NCBI GenBank assembly: GCA_963839745.1
Contig: CAWIWC010000005.1
Location: 558,001-622,000 of the forward strand
DNA length: 64,000 bases
Direction of reading: 5' to 3'
DNA from: JAIBJN01 sp963839745
Lineage (GTDB): Bacteria; Actinomycetota; Thermoleophilia; Gaiellales; Gaiellaceae
A program made the translations under genes and the position numbers. A model generated the notes under the pieces. It saw only the letters and a list, made by a program, of their open reading frames with translations, was not told the origin of the DNA and searched no databases. Shown piece by piece: positions 15,560 through 24,652 of the stretch. The number at the start of each line of letters is the position of its first letter. Position 1 is the stretch's first letter.

Positions 15560-17056
15560 ATGACATCGTCGCTGGCGTCTGTGTTGTCGTCGCTTCTCGC
15601 GCAGGCTCCGACCCTCGAGGAGGTCAACGCGAAGGTCGACCTCGACAGCCTGATCCTGCTGGAAGTCTTCTACTTCTTCACCGTCGTGGTCATGTGGCTG
15701 ATCCACGTCGGCTTCATGGCATACGAAGCGGGCGTCGCCCGGCGCAAGAACATCATGTCGACGGCGATGAAGAACATCCTCACCATCGCCGTCGTCACGC
15801 CGAGCTTCTACTACTTCGGCTGGTACATCTACGGGTGCTTCGAGCACGGCGGCCCGGCCGAGGGGCATGCCGGCCCGGCCGAGTTCCCCGGGTTCTGCGG
15901 TCTAACCGCCCCGTGGAGCGAAGGCATGGCCGGCAACCTCGAGTCGAGTCTCACCGGCCATCTGAGCCTCGTCTTCTTCCTCGCGTTCCTGCTCTTCTCC
16001 TGGACGACCGCCTCGATCATGTCGGGCGCGCTCATCGAGCGCGTGCGCCTGTCCGCCTACCTCATCCTCGCGGTCGTCCTCGGCTCGGGCGTCTGGATCA
16101 TGGACGCGGCCTGGGGCTGGAGCGCGGGCGGCTGGCTCACCACCAACTACGGCTTCCACGACTCGATCGCATCACTGGTGGTCCATGGCGTCGCAGGAGC
16201 CTTCGCGCTCGGCGTCCTGCTGAACCTCGGTCCACGCATAGGGAAGTTCGACGCCGTGGGGCGGGCGAGAGCGTTCAGACCGCACAACACGCACCTGACC
16301 CTGATGGGTCTGATGCTGATCTTCACCGGCTTCTACGGCTTCTACGCCGCCTGCCTGTTCATCCAGTCGACGGCCTTTCCAGGGTGGCTCAACATCTATC
16401 TCTCACCGACGACCCTGGGCACCATCGCCATGGTCATCACCTTCGGCTTCGCAGGCGGTTTCACCGGCGGCTGGATCGCCAGCAAGGGCGATCCCTTCTG
16501 GACTCTTTCCGGCGGCCTCGCCGGCGTGATCTCGGTCTCCGCGGGCGCCGACGTGTACCACCCGTCGCTCGCCTACCTGCTCTCCGCGTCGGGGGGCATG
16601 CTGGCCGTGTGGGCCGGCACCTACATCGAGAAGAGGCTGCGCGTCGACGATGCGGTGGGAGCGGTGGCCGTCCACGGCGTCTGCGGTTTCTACGGCGTGT
16701 TCCTCGTCGGCATCTTCGCCGGCGGGTTCCCGACCGGGGTGAACAACATCCCCGTTTCGTTCGGCGGCCAGATGATGGGCATCCTCACGTTCTTCCCGCT
16801 TGCCTTCCTGCCCGGCTACATCGTCAGCTGGCTCCTCAAGAAGACGAACCTGCTCCGCGTCCCGCCGGAGGTCGAGCTCGAAGGCCTCGACATGGCGGAG
16901 TTCCAGCAGGACTTCTTCCCCGAGTTCGAGCGCGTCCCCGAGGTCATCGTCCTCCCGGACGGCCAGGAGGTCGAGGCGGCCCCGATCCTGATCGAGGAGT
17001 ACTCGCGCATCACCAACGGGCATAGAGTGGGCGCGACGGAAAGGAGCTTGCCGTGA
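15560..17056 (+). CDS. amt: Ammonium/methylammonium transporter
   Basis: A 498-residue Amt/MEP/Rh channel with eleven predicted membrane helices. Seen: GFMAYEAGVARRKNIMSTAM, equivalent to the conserved second-helix AGLVRSKN region; DAAWGWSAGGWL; and both pore histidines, in SLVVHGVAGAFALGVL and GAVAVHGVCGFYGVFLVG. A periplasmic loop carries two cysteines (YGCFEHGG and FPGFCGL). The C-terminus (about 60 residues, acidic) is longer than usual. Amt proteins pass ammonium and methylammonium, which fits the methylamine genes downstream. AGGAGG is eight bases before the ATG. No glnK gene follows; two tiny membrane-protein genes do. Confidence 0.9.
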   Translation: MTSSLASVLSSLLAQAPTLEEVNAKVDLDSLILLEVFYFFTVVVMWLIHVGFMAYEAGVARRKNIMSTAMKNILTIAVVTPSFYYFGWYIYGCFEHGGPAEGHAGPAEFPGFCGLTAPWSEGMAGNLESSLTGHLSLVFFLAFLLFSWTTASIMSGALIERVRLSAYLILAVVLGSGVWIMDAAWGWSAGGWLTTNYGFHDSIASLVVHGVAGAFALGVLLNLGPRIGKFDAVGRARAFRPHNTHLTLMGLMLIFTGFYGFYAACLFIQSTAFPGWLNIYLSPTTLGTIAMVITFGFAGGFTGGWIASKGDPFWTLSGGLAGVISVSAGADVYHPSLAYLLSASGGMLAVWAGTYIEKRLRVDDAVGAVAVHGVCGFYGVFLVGIFAGGFPTGVNNIPVSFGGQMMGILTFFPLAFLPGYIVSWLLKKTNLLRVPPEVELEGLDMAEFQQDFFPEFERVPEVIVLPDGQEVEAAPILIEEYSRITNGHRVGATERSLP

Positions 17057-17334
17057 TCGACAGCTTCCCCTTCGACAGCTGGGAGGACGTCACCTCGACG
17101 TTCTGGACCTTCGGCCCGGAGAACTCCACGGGCACGTACATCATGACCGCGCTCGGAATCATCCTCATGGTGGCCGCGATCGTGTACTGGGTCTGGCTCG
17201 AGAACGTGAAGCTGAACGCCCAGGCCGCGCTGCTGCGCGGCGCGGGGGGCCTGCCCCCGGCAAGCCCGACTGCGCCAGGCCCCGGCTTTGCGGAGCCACC
17301 CCTCGCCGGCCCCTCGACCGACCCCGGCCCGTAG
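17053..17334 (+). CDS. 93-residue single-span membrane protein after amt
   Basis: I do not recognise the family. The GTG overlaps the amt stop (GTGA), with AAAGGAG upstream, so it is coupled to amt. An acidic, aromatic N-terminus (MIDSFPFDSWEDVTSTFW) is followed by one helix (YIMTALGIILMVAAIVYWVWLE) and a Gly/Pro-rich tail. One span and a soluble tail suggest an accessory subunit of the transporter, perhaps taking the place of the missing GlnK, but that is inference from position only. Confidence 0.7.
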   Translation: MIDSFPFDSWEDVTSTFWTFGPENSTGTYIMTALGIILMVAAIVYWVWLENVKLNAQAALLRGAGGLPPASPTAPGPGFAEPPLAGPSTDPGP

Positions 17335-17346
17335 AAAGGAGGCACG

Positions 17347-17499
17347 ATGGCTCGTGAAAAGCAGATCGAGTTTCCCCCCGAGCAGTCGCCCGTGCGCTGG
17401 CTGACGCCGGCCTTGCTCCTGGCCTCCGTCGCCTGCATCGTGATCGTCGTCATCATCCTTTTCGCCCACCCGAGCGGCGAGTTCATCGGCCCCTGGTAG
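17347..17499 (+). CDS. 50-residue single-span membrane protein
   Basis: A very short gene with strong signals: AAAGGAGG lies just before the ATG, thirteen bases after the preceding stop. The protein begins MAREKQIEFPPEQSPVRWLT, has one long hydrophobic helix (ALLLASVACIVIVVIILFAH) and ends SGEFIGPW. No family is recognised. It is the third gene of the amt operon. Charged N-terminus and short C-terminal tail predict N-in topology. Confidence 0.65.
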   Translation: MAREKQIEFPPEQSPVRWLTPALLLASVACIVIVVIILFAHPSGEFIGPW

Positions 17500-17520
17500 A
17501 ACGGCTCCGAACCCGAGTGG

Positions 17521-17526
17521 TATAAC
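17521..17526 (+). promoter_or_regulatory. -10 element of a likely leaderless transcript
   Basis: TATAAC ends six bases before the ATG at 17533, with no ribosome-binding sequence between. This spacing is what leaderless actinobacterial transcripts show. No convincing -35 hexamer is present. Confidence 0.5.
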
Positions 17527-17532
17527 GAGTCA

Positions 17533-17743
17533 ATGGCGCTCTATCTTCGCTGCGGTCTCTGCGGTCGACAGCAGGCGGACGGCCTGCTCTCCCGCGGCTA
17601 CTGGGGTCACCTCGAGGTGGCGCAGACGCCACGCTGCAGCGTGCCCGACCTGCAAGGAACAGCACTCCGACTGGGCGGAGCGGCTGCGGATCACGATCAC
17701 GCAGAGCGGCCCCGGCTACTCGTCGGTTCAGCAGGCGTCCTGA
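17533..17743 (+). CDS. Small four-cysteine zinc-ribbon protein (frameshifted)
   Basis: The first half reads MALYLRCGLCGRQQADGLLS then RGYWGHLEV, with CxxC. The second half continues in the next frame as AACPTCKEQHSDWAERLRIT, with a second CxxC, and ends in SGPGYSSVQQAS at 17743. The two halves together make a single zinc ribbon of about 70 residues; the frame changes near 17620-17640. Either one base is a sequence error or the gene is broken. Function unknown; zinc ribbons of this size often bind nucleic acid or protein. Confidence 0.6.
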
Positions 17744-17749
17744 GCTGAC

Positions 17750-18334
17750 CTAGGCCGAGTCGCCGTCGCCGAGCGCCCGCTTGGCGGCCTTCTCCGCGCC
17801 TGCGACCAGGGTGCGGGCGCGCTCGACGCGGTCCTCGCCTTCCATCGTGGAGAGGTTGATCTCGACGAGGTTGGCCGCGACACGGACGGCCGAGGAGGCG
17901 AGCAGCGACGCCGCGGCTGCGTCCCCGCGCAGGTTCGGGTTCCCGTGGACGGCGATCTCGGACGCGAGCTCGGCCACGTCCGCGGCTGTCTCGGCGATCA
18001 GGAGCGGGATGTCCGCGGCGCGTGAGAGCGTCTCGCCGATCAGCGTGTTGCGCACCTCGGACTCGAGCTCCTCTGGCATGCGCATCGCCGTGAGGACGTT
18101 CTCGTAGGCCACCGCGTCCTCCGCGGCGAGCGGCGCGGCGCGATGACGGAGCGTCTCAGCCTGGGCGACGGCGCCTGCCGCCCCCTCCCAGTCGTGGGCG
18201 AAGCGGGCGGCCATGGCCGCGAGGGACGCCGCCATCTCGGTGACGAACGCGGCCACGGAGCCGCCGCCCGGCGCGGGCGTCTCCGCCGCGATCGTGTCGA
18301 GCAGCTCCTCGAACGGCATGTCCGTGTAGGCCAC
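17750..18334 (-). CDS. fchA: Methenyltetrahydrofolate cyclohydrolase (FTCD-C/FchA type)
   Basis: A 194-residue all-helical protein of the cyclodeaminase/cyclohydrolase family. FchA interconverts 5,10-methenyl-THF and 10-formyl-THF in the cytoplasm. Seen: ETPAPGGGSVAAFVTEMAAS near residues 17-36, the family signature, and IPLLIAETAADVAELASEIA, NLRGDAAAASLLASSAVRVA at the folate-binding end. GTG 18334 starts a protein of normal length. It lies 85 bases downstream of fhs on the same strand, with a large hairpin between. Next to formate-THF ligase it is best read as the C1-pathway enzyme rather than a histidine-degradation cyclodeaminase. Confidence 0.85.
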   Translation of the reverse strand: MAYTDMPFEELLDTIAAETPAPGGGSVAAFVTEMAASLAAMAARFAHDWEGAAGAVAQAETLRHRAAPLAAEDAVAYENVLTAMRMPEELESEVRNTLIGETLSRAADIPLLIAETAADVAELASEIAVHGNPNLRGDAAAASLLASSAVRVAANLVEINLSTMEGEDRVERARTLVAGAEKAAKRALGDGDSA

Positions 18335-18372
18335 GCCGCGATTCTTTCCGATCCGCCCCGCGGGCGTCGCGG

Positions 18373-18420
18373 GCCCCACGTTCCCAAGTAACAAAGTGTT
18401 ACTTGGGAGGTTCGTGGGGC
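18373..18420 (-). promoter_or_regulatory. Large two-step hairpin between fhs and fchA
   Basis: An outer 8-bp stem (GCCCCACG 18373-18380 with CGTGGGGC 18413-18420) encloses an inner perfect 10-bp stem (CCCAAGTAAC 18383-18392 with GTTACTTGGG 18398-18407) and a 5-base loop. It begins at the fhs stop codon. The inner part is AT-richer than its surroundings and no T run follows, so it is not a textbook terminator. It may be an attenuator, an mRNA-processing site or a mobile palindrome. Confidence 0.6.
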
Positions 18421-20087
18421 TAGAACAGGCCGACCGTCTTGCCCGTCTCGTCGATGTCGACGTTGAAGGCGGCCGGTGTGACGCCGTAGCCGGGCATTGT
18501 CTGCATGTCCCCGAGGAGCGGGACGAGCCAGCCGGAGCCCGTGTACGCCCGGATGTCGCGGACCGTGACCGTGAAGCCGGTCGGCGCGTTCAGGAGCGTT
18601 GGATCGTGGGAGAGGGAGAGGTGCGTCTTCGCCATGCAGATCGGCAGCTTGTCGAAGCCGACGCGCGTGAAGCGCTCGATTGCCTGCTGCGCGGCAGGCA
18701 GGAAGACGACGCCGTCGGCGCCGTAGACCCTCTTGCAGACCGCGTCGACCTTCGCGTTGATCGGCTCGTCCAGGTCGTAGATCGGCTTGAACTCGGACGG
18801 CGCTTCCGCCGCCGCCACGACCGCCTCTGCGAGCGCAGCAGCGCCCTCGCCGCCGCGCTCGAACGCCTCGTTCAGCTCGGCCGCCATCGCGCCGCCTTCG
18901 AGTGCGAGGCGCTTGACGGCGTCGACCTCCTCATCGGTGTCTCCCGGGAAGCGGTTGATCGCCACAACGGCGTTCAGCCCGAACTCCTTGACGATCCCGA
19001 GATGGCGCTGCATGTTCGCCGCGCCGCGCTCGATCGCCTCGACGCCGCCCTCCGGGTCGTCGCCGTGGTGCTTGAGCGCCCTCGCGGTGGCCACGAGGAC
19101 GACAGCGTTCGGCCGGAGCTCGCCGACCCGGCAGACGATGTCGAAGAACTTCTCCATGCCCATGTCGGAGCCGAAGCCGGACTCGGTGACGGCGTAGTCC
19201 CCGAGCTTGAGCGCCGTGCGCGTGGCCACGAGCGAGTTGTTGCCGTGCGCGATGTTCGCGAACGGCCCGCAGTGGAGGAACGCCGGCTGACCCTCGAGGG
19301 TCTGGACGAGGTTGGGCTTGATCGCGTCCTTGAGGAGAACCGTCATCGCCCCGGCCGCCTGCAGCTGCTCCGCCGTGACCGGCTCGCCCTCCCACGTGTA
19401 TCCGACCGTGATGCGCCCGAGCCGCTCCCGCAGGTCGAAGAGGTCGCGCGCGACCGCGACGATCGCCATGACCTCGGACGCCGCGGTGATGTCGAAGCCG
19501 GTCTCGCGGACGTAGCCGTTCGCGCGTCCGCCCAGGCCGACGACGATCTGCCGGAGGGCGCGGTCGTTGATGTCGACGCAGCGGCGCCAGCTGACGCTGA
19601 GCGGGTCGATGCCGAGCTTGTTCCCGTGGAGCAGATGCGCCTCGAGCAGCGCCGCGAGCAGGTTGTTGGCCGCCCCGATCGCATGGATGTCGCCCGTGAA
19701 GTGGAGGTTCATGTCCTCCATGGGGACGACCTGCGCGTACCCGCCGCCGGCGGCGCCGCCCTTGATGCCGAAGACCGGGCCGAGGGAGGCCTCGCGGAGG
19801 CAGAGCACGGGGTTCTTGCCGATGTGCCCAAGCCCCTGCGTCAGCGAGACCGACGTGGTCGTCTTGCCCTCGCCCGCCTTGGTCGGCGTGATCGCGGTGA
19901 CGTCGATCAGCTTGCCGTCGGGCCGGTCTGCGAGACGATCGAGGACGGAGAGGGAGACCTTCGCCTTGAAGCGGCCGTAGGGGTCGTACTCGTCCTCGGA
20001 GAGCCCGAGGGCCTCGGCGATCTCGGTGATTGGCCGGAGGGTTGCCTCCTGTGCGATCTCGAGGCTGCTCGGCATCTGCGTGGCCAT
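18420..20087 (-). CDS. fhs: Formate-tetrahydrofolate ligase
   Basis: A 555-residue enzyme of normal family length that joins formate, ATP and THF to 10-formyl-THF; in C1 oxidation it runs backward and yields formate plus ATP. Seen: the nucleotide loop TPTKAGEGKTTTSVSLTQGL near residue 58, the substrate segments GGAAGGGYAQVVPMEDMNLHFTG and LNAVVAINRFPGDTDEEVDA, and the C-terminal TGKTVGLF. AAGGAGC precedes the ATG at 20087, twenty bases after the flavoprotein subunit gene. Position in the methylamine cluster supports the oxidative direction. Confidence 0.95.
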   Translation of the reverse strand: MATQMPSSLEIAQEATLRPITEIAEALGLSEDEYDPYGRFKAKVSLSVLDRLADRPDGKLIDVTAITPTKAGEGKTTTSVSLTQGLGHIGKNPVLCLREASLGPVFGIKGGAAGGGYAQVVPMEDMNLHFTGDIHAIGAANNLLAALLEAHLLHGNKLGIDPLSVSWRRCVDINDRALRQIVVGLGGRANGYVRETGFDITAASEVMAIVAVARDLFDLRERLGRITVGYTWEGEPVTAEQLQAAGAMTVLLKDAIKPNLVQTLEGQPAFLHCGPFANIAHGNNSLVATRTALKLGDYAVTESGFGSDMGMEKFFDIVCRVGELRPNAVVLVATARALKHHGDDPEGGVEAIERGAANMQRHLGIVKEFGLNAVVAINRFPGDTDEEVDAVKRLALEGGAMAAELNEAFERGGEGAAALAEAVVAAAEAPSEFKPIYDLDEPINAKVDAVCKRVYGADGVVFLPAAQQAIERFTRVGFDKLPICMAKTHLSLSHDPTLLNAPTGFTVTVRDIRAYTGSGWLVPLLGDMQTMPGYGVTPAAFNVDIDETGKTVGLF

Positions 20088-20107
20088 GTGGCTCCTTGGG
20101 TCGAAGT

Positions 20108-21322
20108 TCAGTGGGACACGGCCGCCGCGGCCAGCTCGGACACGAGGCTGTCCGTATGGAAGCGCTCGAGCGCGAACGGCGCGATCAGCCCGGGAGTCTC
20201 GCCGGTGGCGACCAGCTCGGCAAGCGTCGTGCCGACGATAGGCGCCGCCTTGAATCCGTAGGTTCCCCAGCCGGTCGAGACGTGGAAGCCCTCGAGCTCC
20301 GTCTTGCCGAGGATGGGGCTGTAGTCGGGGGAGAGGTCGCAGAGGCCGGTCCACGCGCGCAGCACCTTGACCCGCTCGAGCTGCGGGAAGAGCTCGAGGA
20401 CGTGCTTCGCGGAGTACTCCAGGAACGAGAGCGTCCCCTTCGAGCTGTAGGTGGAATACGGCTCGATCTCCGCGCCGATGAGGAACTCGCCGCGGTCGGT
20501 CTGGGAGACGTACACGTGCATCTGCGAGGAGACGATGATGACGTCGAGGAACGGCTTCATCGGCTCCGTGACGAAGGCCTGGAGGATGTTCGTCGTGATC
20601 GGCAGCGGGACGCCTGCGAGGTCGGCGACGAGCGTCGACCAGCCGGCGGTTGCGCTCACGACCGTCTCGGTCTTGATGTGCCCGCGCGTCGTGTCGACGC
20701 CGGTGACGCGTCCGTTCGCGCGCTGGATGCCGATCACCTCGGTGTACGGGTGGATCTCGGCGCCCCCGCGGTCGGCGCCGCGCGCGTAGCCCCAGACGAC
20801 GGCGTCGTGGCGGATGATCCCGCCGGGCGGGTGGTAGAGCGCCGCCTGCACGGGCCAGGTCACATTCTGCGAGAGGTCGAGCTCCGGGCAGAGCTTCGCG
20901 ATCTCGTCCGGGTAGATGACGCGCGAGTCAATTCCGAGGAGCTGGTTGACCTCGGCTCGCTCGTTCGCGGTGATGATCCCGCGGTCCGAGTGCGCCAGCG
21001 TCAAGTGGCCCTGCTGGGAGAACAGGAGGTTGAAGTCGAGGTCGGCGCCGAGGCCCTCGTAGAGCTTGACGCTCGCCTTGTAGAACTCCGCGCCCTCGGG
21101 CGTGCGGTAGTTCGCGCGGATGATGGTCGTGTTGCGGCCTGCCGCGCCCGAGCCGATGTAGCTCTTCTCCAGGATCGCGACGTCGGTGATCCCGTGGTTC
21201 TTGGCCAGGTAGTAGGCGGTCGCGAGCCCGTGCGAGCCGCCGCCGACGATGACGACGTCGTAGCGGTCCTTCAGCTCGGACCGGGGTCGCCACATGCGCC
21301 GGACGCGGAAGACGTCCTTCAT
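20108..21322 (-). CDS. soxB: Sarcosine oxidase beta subunit/N-methylglutamate dehydrogenase MgdA-like
   Basis: A 404-residue DAO-type flavoprotein, the subunit where the N-methyl amine is oxidised. Seen: the FAD motif YDVVIVGGGSHGLATAYYLA near residue 21, GAAGRNTTIIRANYRTPEG with the segment that carries covalent FMN in heterotetrameric sarcosine oxidases, and GLCDLSPDYSPILG plus STGWGTYGFKAAPIVG at the C-terminus. Its ATG overlaps the stop of the gamma-subunit gene (ATGA). The family includes both sarcosine oxidase SoxB and N-methylglutamate dehydrogenase MgdA. The nearby gmaS/mgs-type genes favour the latter, but the sequence does not settle it. Confidence 0.88.
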   Translation of the reverse strand: MKDVFRVRRMWRPRSELKDRYDVVIVGGGSHGLATAYYLAKNHGITDVAILEKSYIGSGAAGRNTTIIRANYRTPEGAEFYKASVKLYEGLGADLDFNLLFSQQGHLTLAHSDRGIITANERAEVNQLLGIDSRVIYPDEIAKLCPELDLSQNVTWPVQAALYHPPGGIIRHDAVVWGYARGADRGGAEIHPYTEVIGIQRANGRVTGVDTTRGHIKTETVVSATAGWSTLVADLAGVPLPITTNILQAFVTEPMKPFLDVIIVSSQMHVYVSQTDRGEFLIGAEIEPYSTYSSKGTLSFLEYSAKHVLELFPQLERVKVLRAWTGLCDLSPDYSPILGKTELEGFHVSTGWGTYGFKAAPIVGTTLAELVATGETPGLIAPFALERFHTDSLVSELAAAAVSH

Positions 21323-21801
21323 GCGAGTCCCTCCGAGGCGTCGATGACGGCCTCGGCGACCGAGTCGCCGTACTCCTGGGCGACGAAGATGCGGAAGCTG
21401 CCGTCCTCGTCGCGGAGAACGAGCGCCCGCACGTGCGCCAGCGTCCCGAAGGCAGGGAGTGCGTTCAGATCCAGGTCGGTGAGGCGGCGCATGAGCGTCT
21501 CGCCGCGGACGCGGAGGCCCGCCCAGCCCGCCGAGACATCGACCACGAGGCGGCCGGCACCGGTCAGGCGCGTGCGAATGCGCCCGGCCTCCTCGAAGGG
21601 GCAGAGGACGAAGGCCCGCTCGGGCGTGAGGCGGACGACCTCGCCCTCGAGGCCGTCGAGGTCGCCGCGCACCTCAAGCACCGCCGTGCGCGTCAGGTCC
21701 TCGATCCCCTCGGGCGCATGCGCCAGAGCCCGCTCGAGCGGCGAGCGCCACACGGCGTCGCCCGTGGCCAGGTCGGGGCTGAGGAAGTCGAGATGGCTCA
21801 C
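21319..21801 (-). CDS. soxG: Sarcosine oxidase gamma subunit/MgdD-like
   Basis: A 160-residue protein of the SoxG family, the small structural subunit of the four-part oxidase. Seen: DFLSPDLATGDAVWRSPLER at the start, PERAFVLCPFEEAGRIRTRL, then VVDVSAGWAGLRVRGETLMR, which matches the folate-binding-fold remnant of the family. GTG 21801 overlaps the alpha-subunit stop (GTGA). This subunit is fast-evolving and hard to identify alone; its place between alpha and beta genes makes the call firm. Confidence 0.82.
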   Translation of the reverse strand: MSHLDFLSPDLATGDAVWRSPLERALAHAPEGIEDLTRTAVLEVRGDLDGLEGEVVRLTPERAFVLCPFEEAGRIRTRLTGAGRLVVDVSAGWAGLRVRGETLMRRLTDLDLNALPAFGTLAHVRALVLRDEDGSFRIFVAQEYGDSVAEAVIDASEGLA

Positions 21802-24393
21802 GTTCTCAGGTGCTCCCCGTCCGGGTCGAAGAACGGTCGCAGACGCACGCGCGCCTTCTCGACCGAGCCGTTGACCTTGATCGTCAGCTCCGCGTCCTCC
21901 TCGGCGAGGTCGGGCGGCACCCAGGCCATCCCGATCGCGCGCCCGAGGTGGTCGCTGAAGCGCGCGCTCGTGACGCGGCCGCCGGGGCGCCCGTCGATCG
22001 ACGATCTGGCCGCCCTCGGCAGGGACGACGCCGTTCTCCATCTCGAATCCGACGAGCTGCTCGCGGAAGCCGCGCTCGAGCACGTGCTCGAGCGACCACT
22101 TGCCGACGAAGTCGTCCTTGTCGAGCTTGGCGATCCAGGGCATCGAGGCCTCGAGGACGTTCGACTCCGAGTCCGTGTCCTGCCCGACCAGGATGTGCAT
22201 CTTCTCCAGGCGCAGGATGCGTTGCGGCTCGAGCCCGAAGGGCCTGACGCCGAGGTCGGCGCCCTTGTCGAGGATTTCGTTCCAGACGTGCTCGCCGTAC
22301 GGGCTGGGGAAGTGGATCTCGTACCCGAGCTCGCCCACGAAGCCGATCCGGAGGATGAGGGATGGAGCGCCGGCGACGTGTGCGTGCTTCGCATCCAGGT
22401 ACGTGAAGGCGTCGTTGGAGACGTCGAGGTCGGTGAGACGCGTCATCAGCTCGCGCGAGTTCGGCCCCGCGACGTTCACCGCGGCGAGCGCGCCCGTGAC
22501 GTTGACGATCTCGACGTCCATGCGCCAGATCGCGTTCCACCACTCGAACCACTCGACGACCGCGCCCGCGCCAGTGGACGTGGTCGTCACGTAGAAGTCC
22601 TCGTCGGAGAGGCGCGCGAGCGTGCCGTCGTCCATGATCCGGCCGGCGTCGGAGTTGAGGACGCCGTAGCGGATCCGGCCGGCCTTCATGTCGCCGAACC
22701 GGTTCGGGTAGAGGCGCTCGAGAAATGCTGCGGAGTCGGGCCCGCTCACGAGGAGCTTGCCGAGCGTGGAGACGTCGATGACGCCGAGCGAGTCGTGGAC
22801 GTTCTTCGCCTCCGCCGCGGGATCGCCGTACGAGTGCGGCCGCCGCCAGGTGCCCGTCCACATCATCTTCGCGCCGAGCTCCTTGTGACGGTGGTGGATC
22901 GCCGTCCGCTGCGCGGGCTCGTGCGGGCGGCCGGCCAGGAGGCCGAGCTCGACCGGCTGCCACGGCGGGCGCGCGGTCGTCGTGCCGATCGTCGCCTCGT
23001 CCGTCTCGTTCTCGCGCGCGTAGAGGCGGATGGAGGGGACGTGGCAGAGCTTGCCCTGGCAGGGGCCCATCGTCACGGTCGTGTAGCGCTTGGCGAGCTC
23101 GATCGAGTCGAACCCCTCCGCGATCGCGCGCTTGACGTCCTTGTCGGTGACGTCCTCGCAGATGCAGACGAAGCACTTGCCGTCGCCGGCGGCGCCGTTG
23201 TAGGTCGCGGCGGGGATCGCGGCCTCCGCCATCTCGCCGGCGGCCGGGCCGACGACCTCGATGCCGGCGGGGATGTCCGTGGGCACGAAGATCCCGCGGC
23301 CGTGGTCGTACTCGACCTTCGCGCCCGCGTGCGCGAGCAGCGCATACGCGGGCTGGCGCCCGCCCGACACGACCAGGAGGTCGCAGCCGACCTTGCGGCC
23401 GTCGAGCTCGACCGAGGCGAGCCGGCCACCCCGCCCCTTGGCGGCGATCTGCCGCACGCGGGTCTCGCGCAGGTCGACGACCTCGGCGACCTCGGTGCCC
23501 GCCCGCTCCAGGTACGGGACCGTGTCCAGGCCGCCGTCGTCCGCCGTGATCACGACGGCGCGGTCGCCGGGCTTCAGCGACCAGCGGCCGACCAGCCGGC
23601 GCACGGCTTCCGGGAGGACGACGCCGACCAGGTCGTTGCCCGGGAAGAGCAACGGCTGCTCCACGGCGCCCGCGGCCACGACGACGTTCTCGGTGCGGAA
23701 GCGGTAGAGGACGAGGCCGCCGTCGACCGGGACGAGGCCGCCCTCGAAGACTCCGAGCGCGGTGCCCTGCACGGTCTCGACGCCCTCCAGCTCGATCGGG
23801 TCCGGCCCGTTGTCGACCAGCACCGTGTGCTTGCCCTCGGCCGCCGCCTCGCGGGCGGCCGCCAGGCCAGAGTCCCCGCCGCCGATCACGAGCACCTCGG
23901 CGCGCCGGTGCTCGACGTCGTAGCGGTTTGCGCGGCCGGCGTGCTCGTCCACCTTGCCGAGGCCGGCGACGCTGCGGAGGAACTTCTCGTAGAGCGGCCA
24001 CGCGCGGCGCGGCCTGATCATCGTCCGGTAGTAGAAGCCGACCGGCGTGAACGGCCCGCCGATCTTGTCCGTGACGGCGAGCATGTCGTGGTCGAGCGAG
24101 CCCCACACGTTCTGGGCCTCGACGCGGGCGCCTTCGCGGATCGGTGTCACGCAGGCGCGCACGTTCGGCGTGCCGTCGACCTCCACCATGCAGTTGGGGC
24201 ACGAGCCGCGGCAGCACAGGAGGCCGCGCGGGCGGTGGTACTTGAAGCTGCGGGAGAAGATGCGCTGGCCCTCGGCGAAGAGGGCCGAGGCGAGCGTGTC
24301 GCCCTCGAACCCGCGCACGCTCGCGCCGTGGAAGGTGAAGGTCACCTCGCGGCTGCGGTCGATGCGCTCTCCCTGCTGCGGCTCGAGCCTCAC
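21798..24393 (-). CDS. soxA: Sarcosine oxidase alpha subunit/MgdC-like (frameshifted)
   Basis: About 864 residues expected. Order: an N-terminal 2Fe-2S-fold-like domain (SFKYHRPRGLLCCRGSCPNC), an NAD-type Rossmann domain (EVLVIGGGDSGLAAAREAAA near 195), a BFD-like cysteine segment (CFVCICEDVTDKDVKRAI), and a C-terminal GcvT-like folate domain (IGFVGELGYEIHFPSPYG) that passes the one-carbon unit to tetrahydrofolate. Near 22000 one extra base breaks the frame after GGQIV. The other frame finishes as IDGRPGGRVTSARFSDHLGR through DPDGEHLRT to a TGA overlapping soxG. GTG 24393 overlaps the delta-subunit stop. Sequence error is the likely cause of the break. Confidence 0.88.
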
Positions 24394-24647
24394 TTGGACG
24401 ACGGCACCTCGATGGAGAGCACCTCGTTCGTCCGCGTGTCGCGTTCGGCGGTGAACCAGGCCTCGCAGCCGTTGCGGTGACACCACCATTCGCGCTGGAC
24501 GCCGGCGACGTTGTTCTTGAAGTAGAGGTAGTCGGTCAGGTCGCGGAGCGATGGGTCGCTCTTGGGGCGGACGGTGACTTCGCCCGTGCAGGTGAACTCG
24601 TCGACCGGCCGGGGTCCGCAGTTGGGGCAGGGCAGGAGGAACGACAT
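24390..24647 (-). CDS. soxD: Sarcosine oxidase delta subunit/MgdB-like
   Basis: An 85-residue zinc-binding small subunit of the oxidase. Seen: the SoxD signature LLPCPNCGPRPVDEFTCTGE at residues 4-23 with two zinc cysteines, and EWWCHRNGCEAWFTAERDT, which supplies the other ligands. The gene order here is delta-alpha-gamma-beta, unlike the usual sox order beta-delta-alpha-gamma. It begins five bases after the GntR gene stop, so regulator and enzyme are probably one transcript. Confidence 0.92.
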   Translation of the reverse strand: MSFLLPCPNCGPRPVDEFTCTGEVTVRPKSDPSLRDLTDYLYFKNNVAGVQREWWCHRNGCEAWFTAERDTRTNEVLSIEVPSSK

Positions 24648-24652
24648 CGTGT

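Noticed and set aside
21433..24480. Open frame of 1015 codons on the plus strand opposite the oxidase alpha and gamma genes
   Set aside because: Same mirror effect; the minus strand encodes recognisable SoxA and SoxG segments and the plus frame has no motif.
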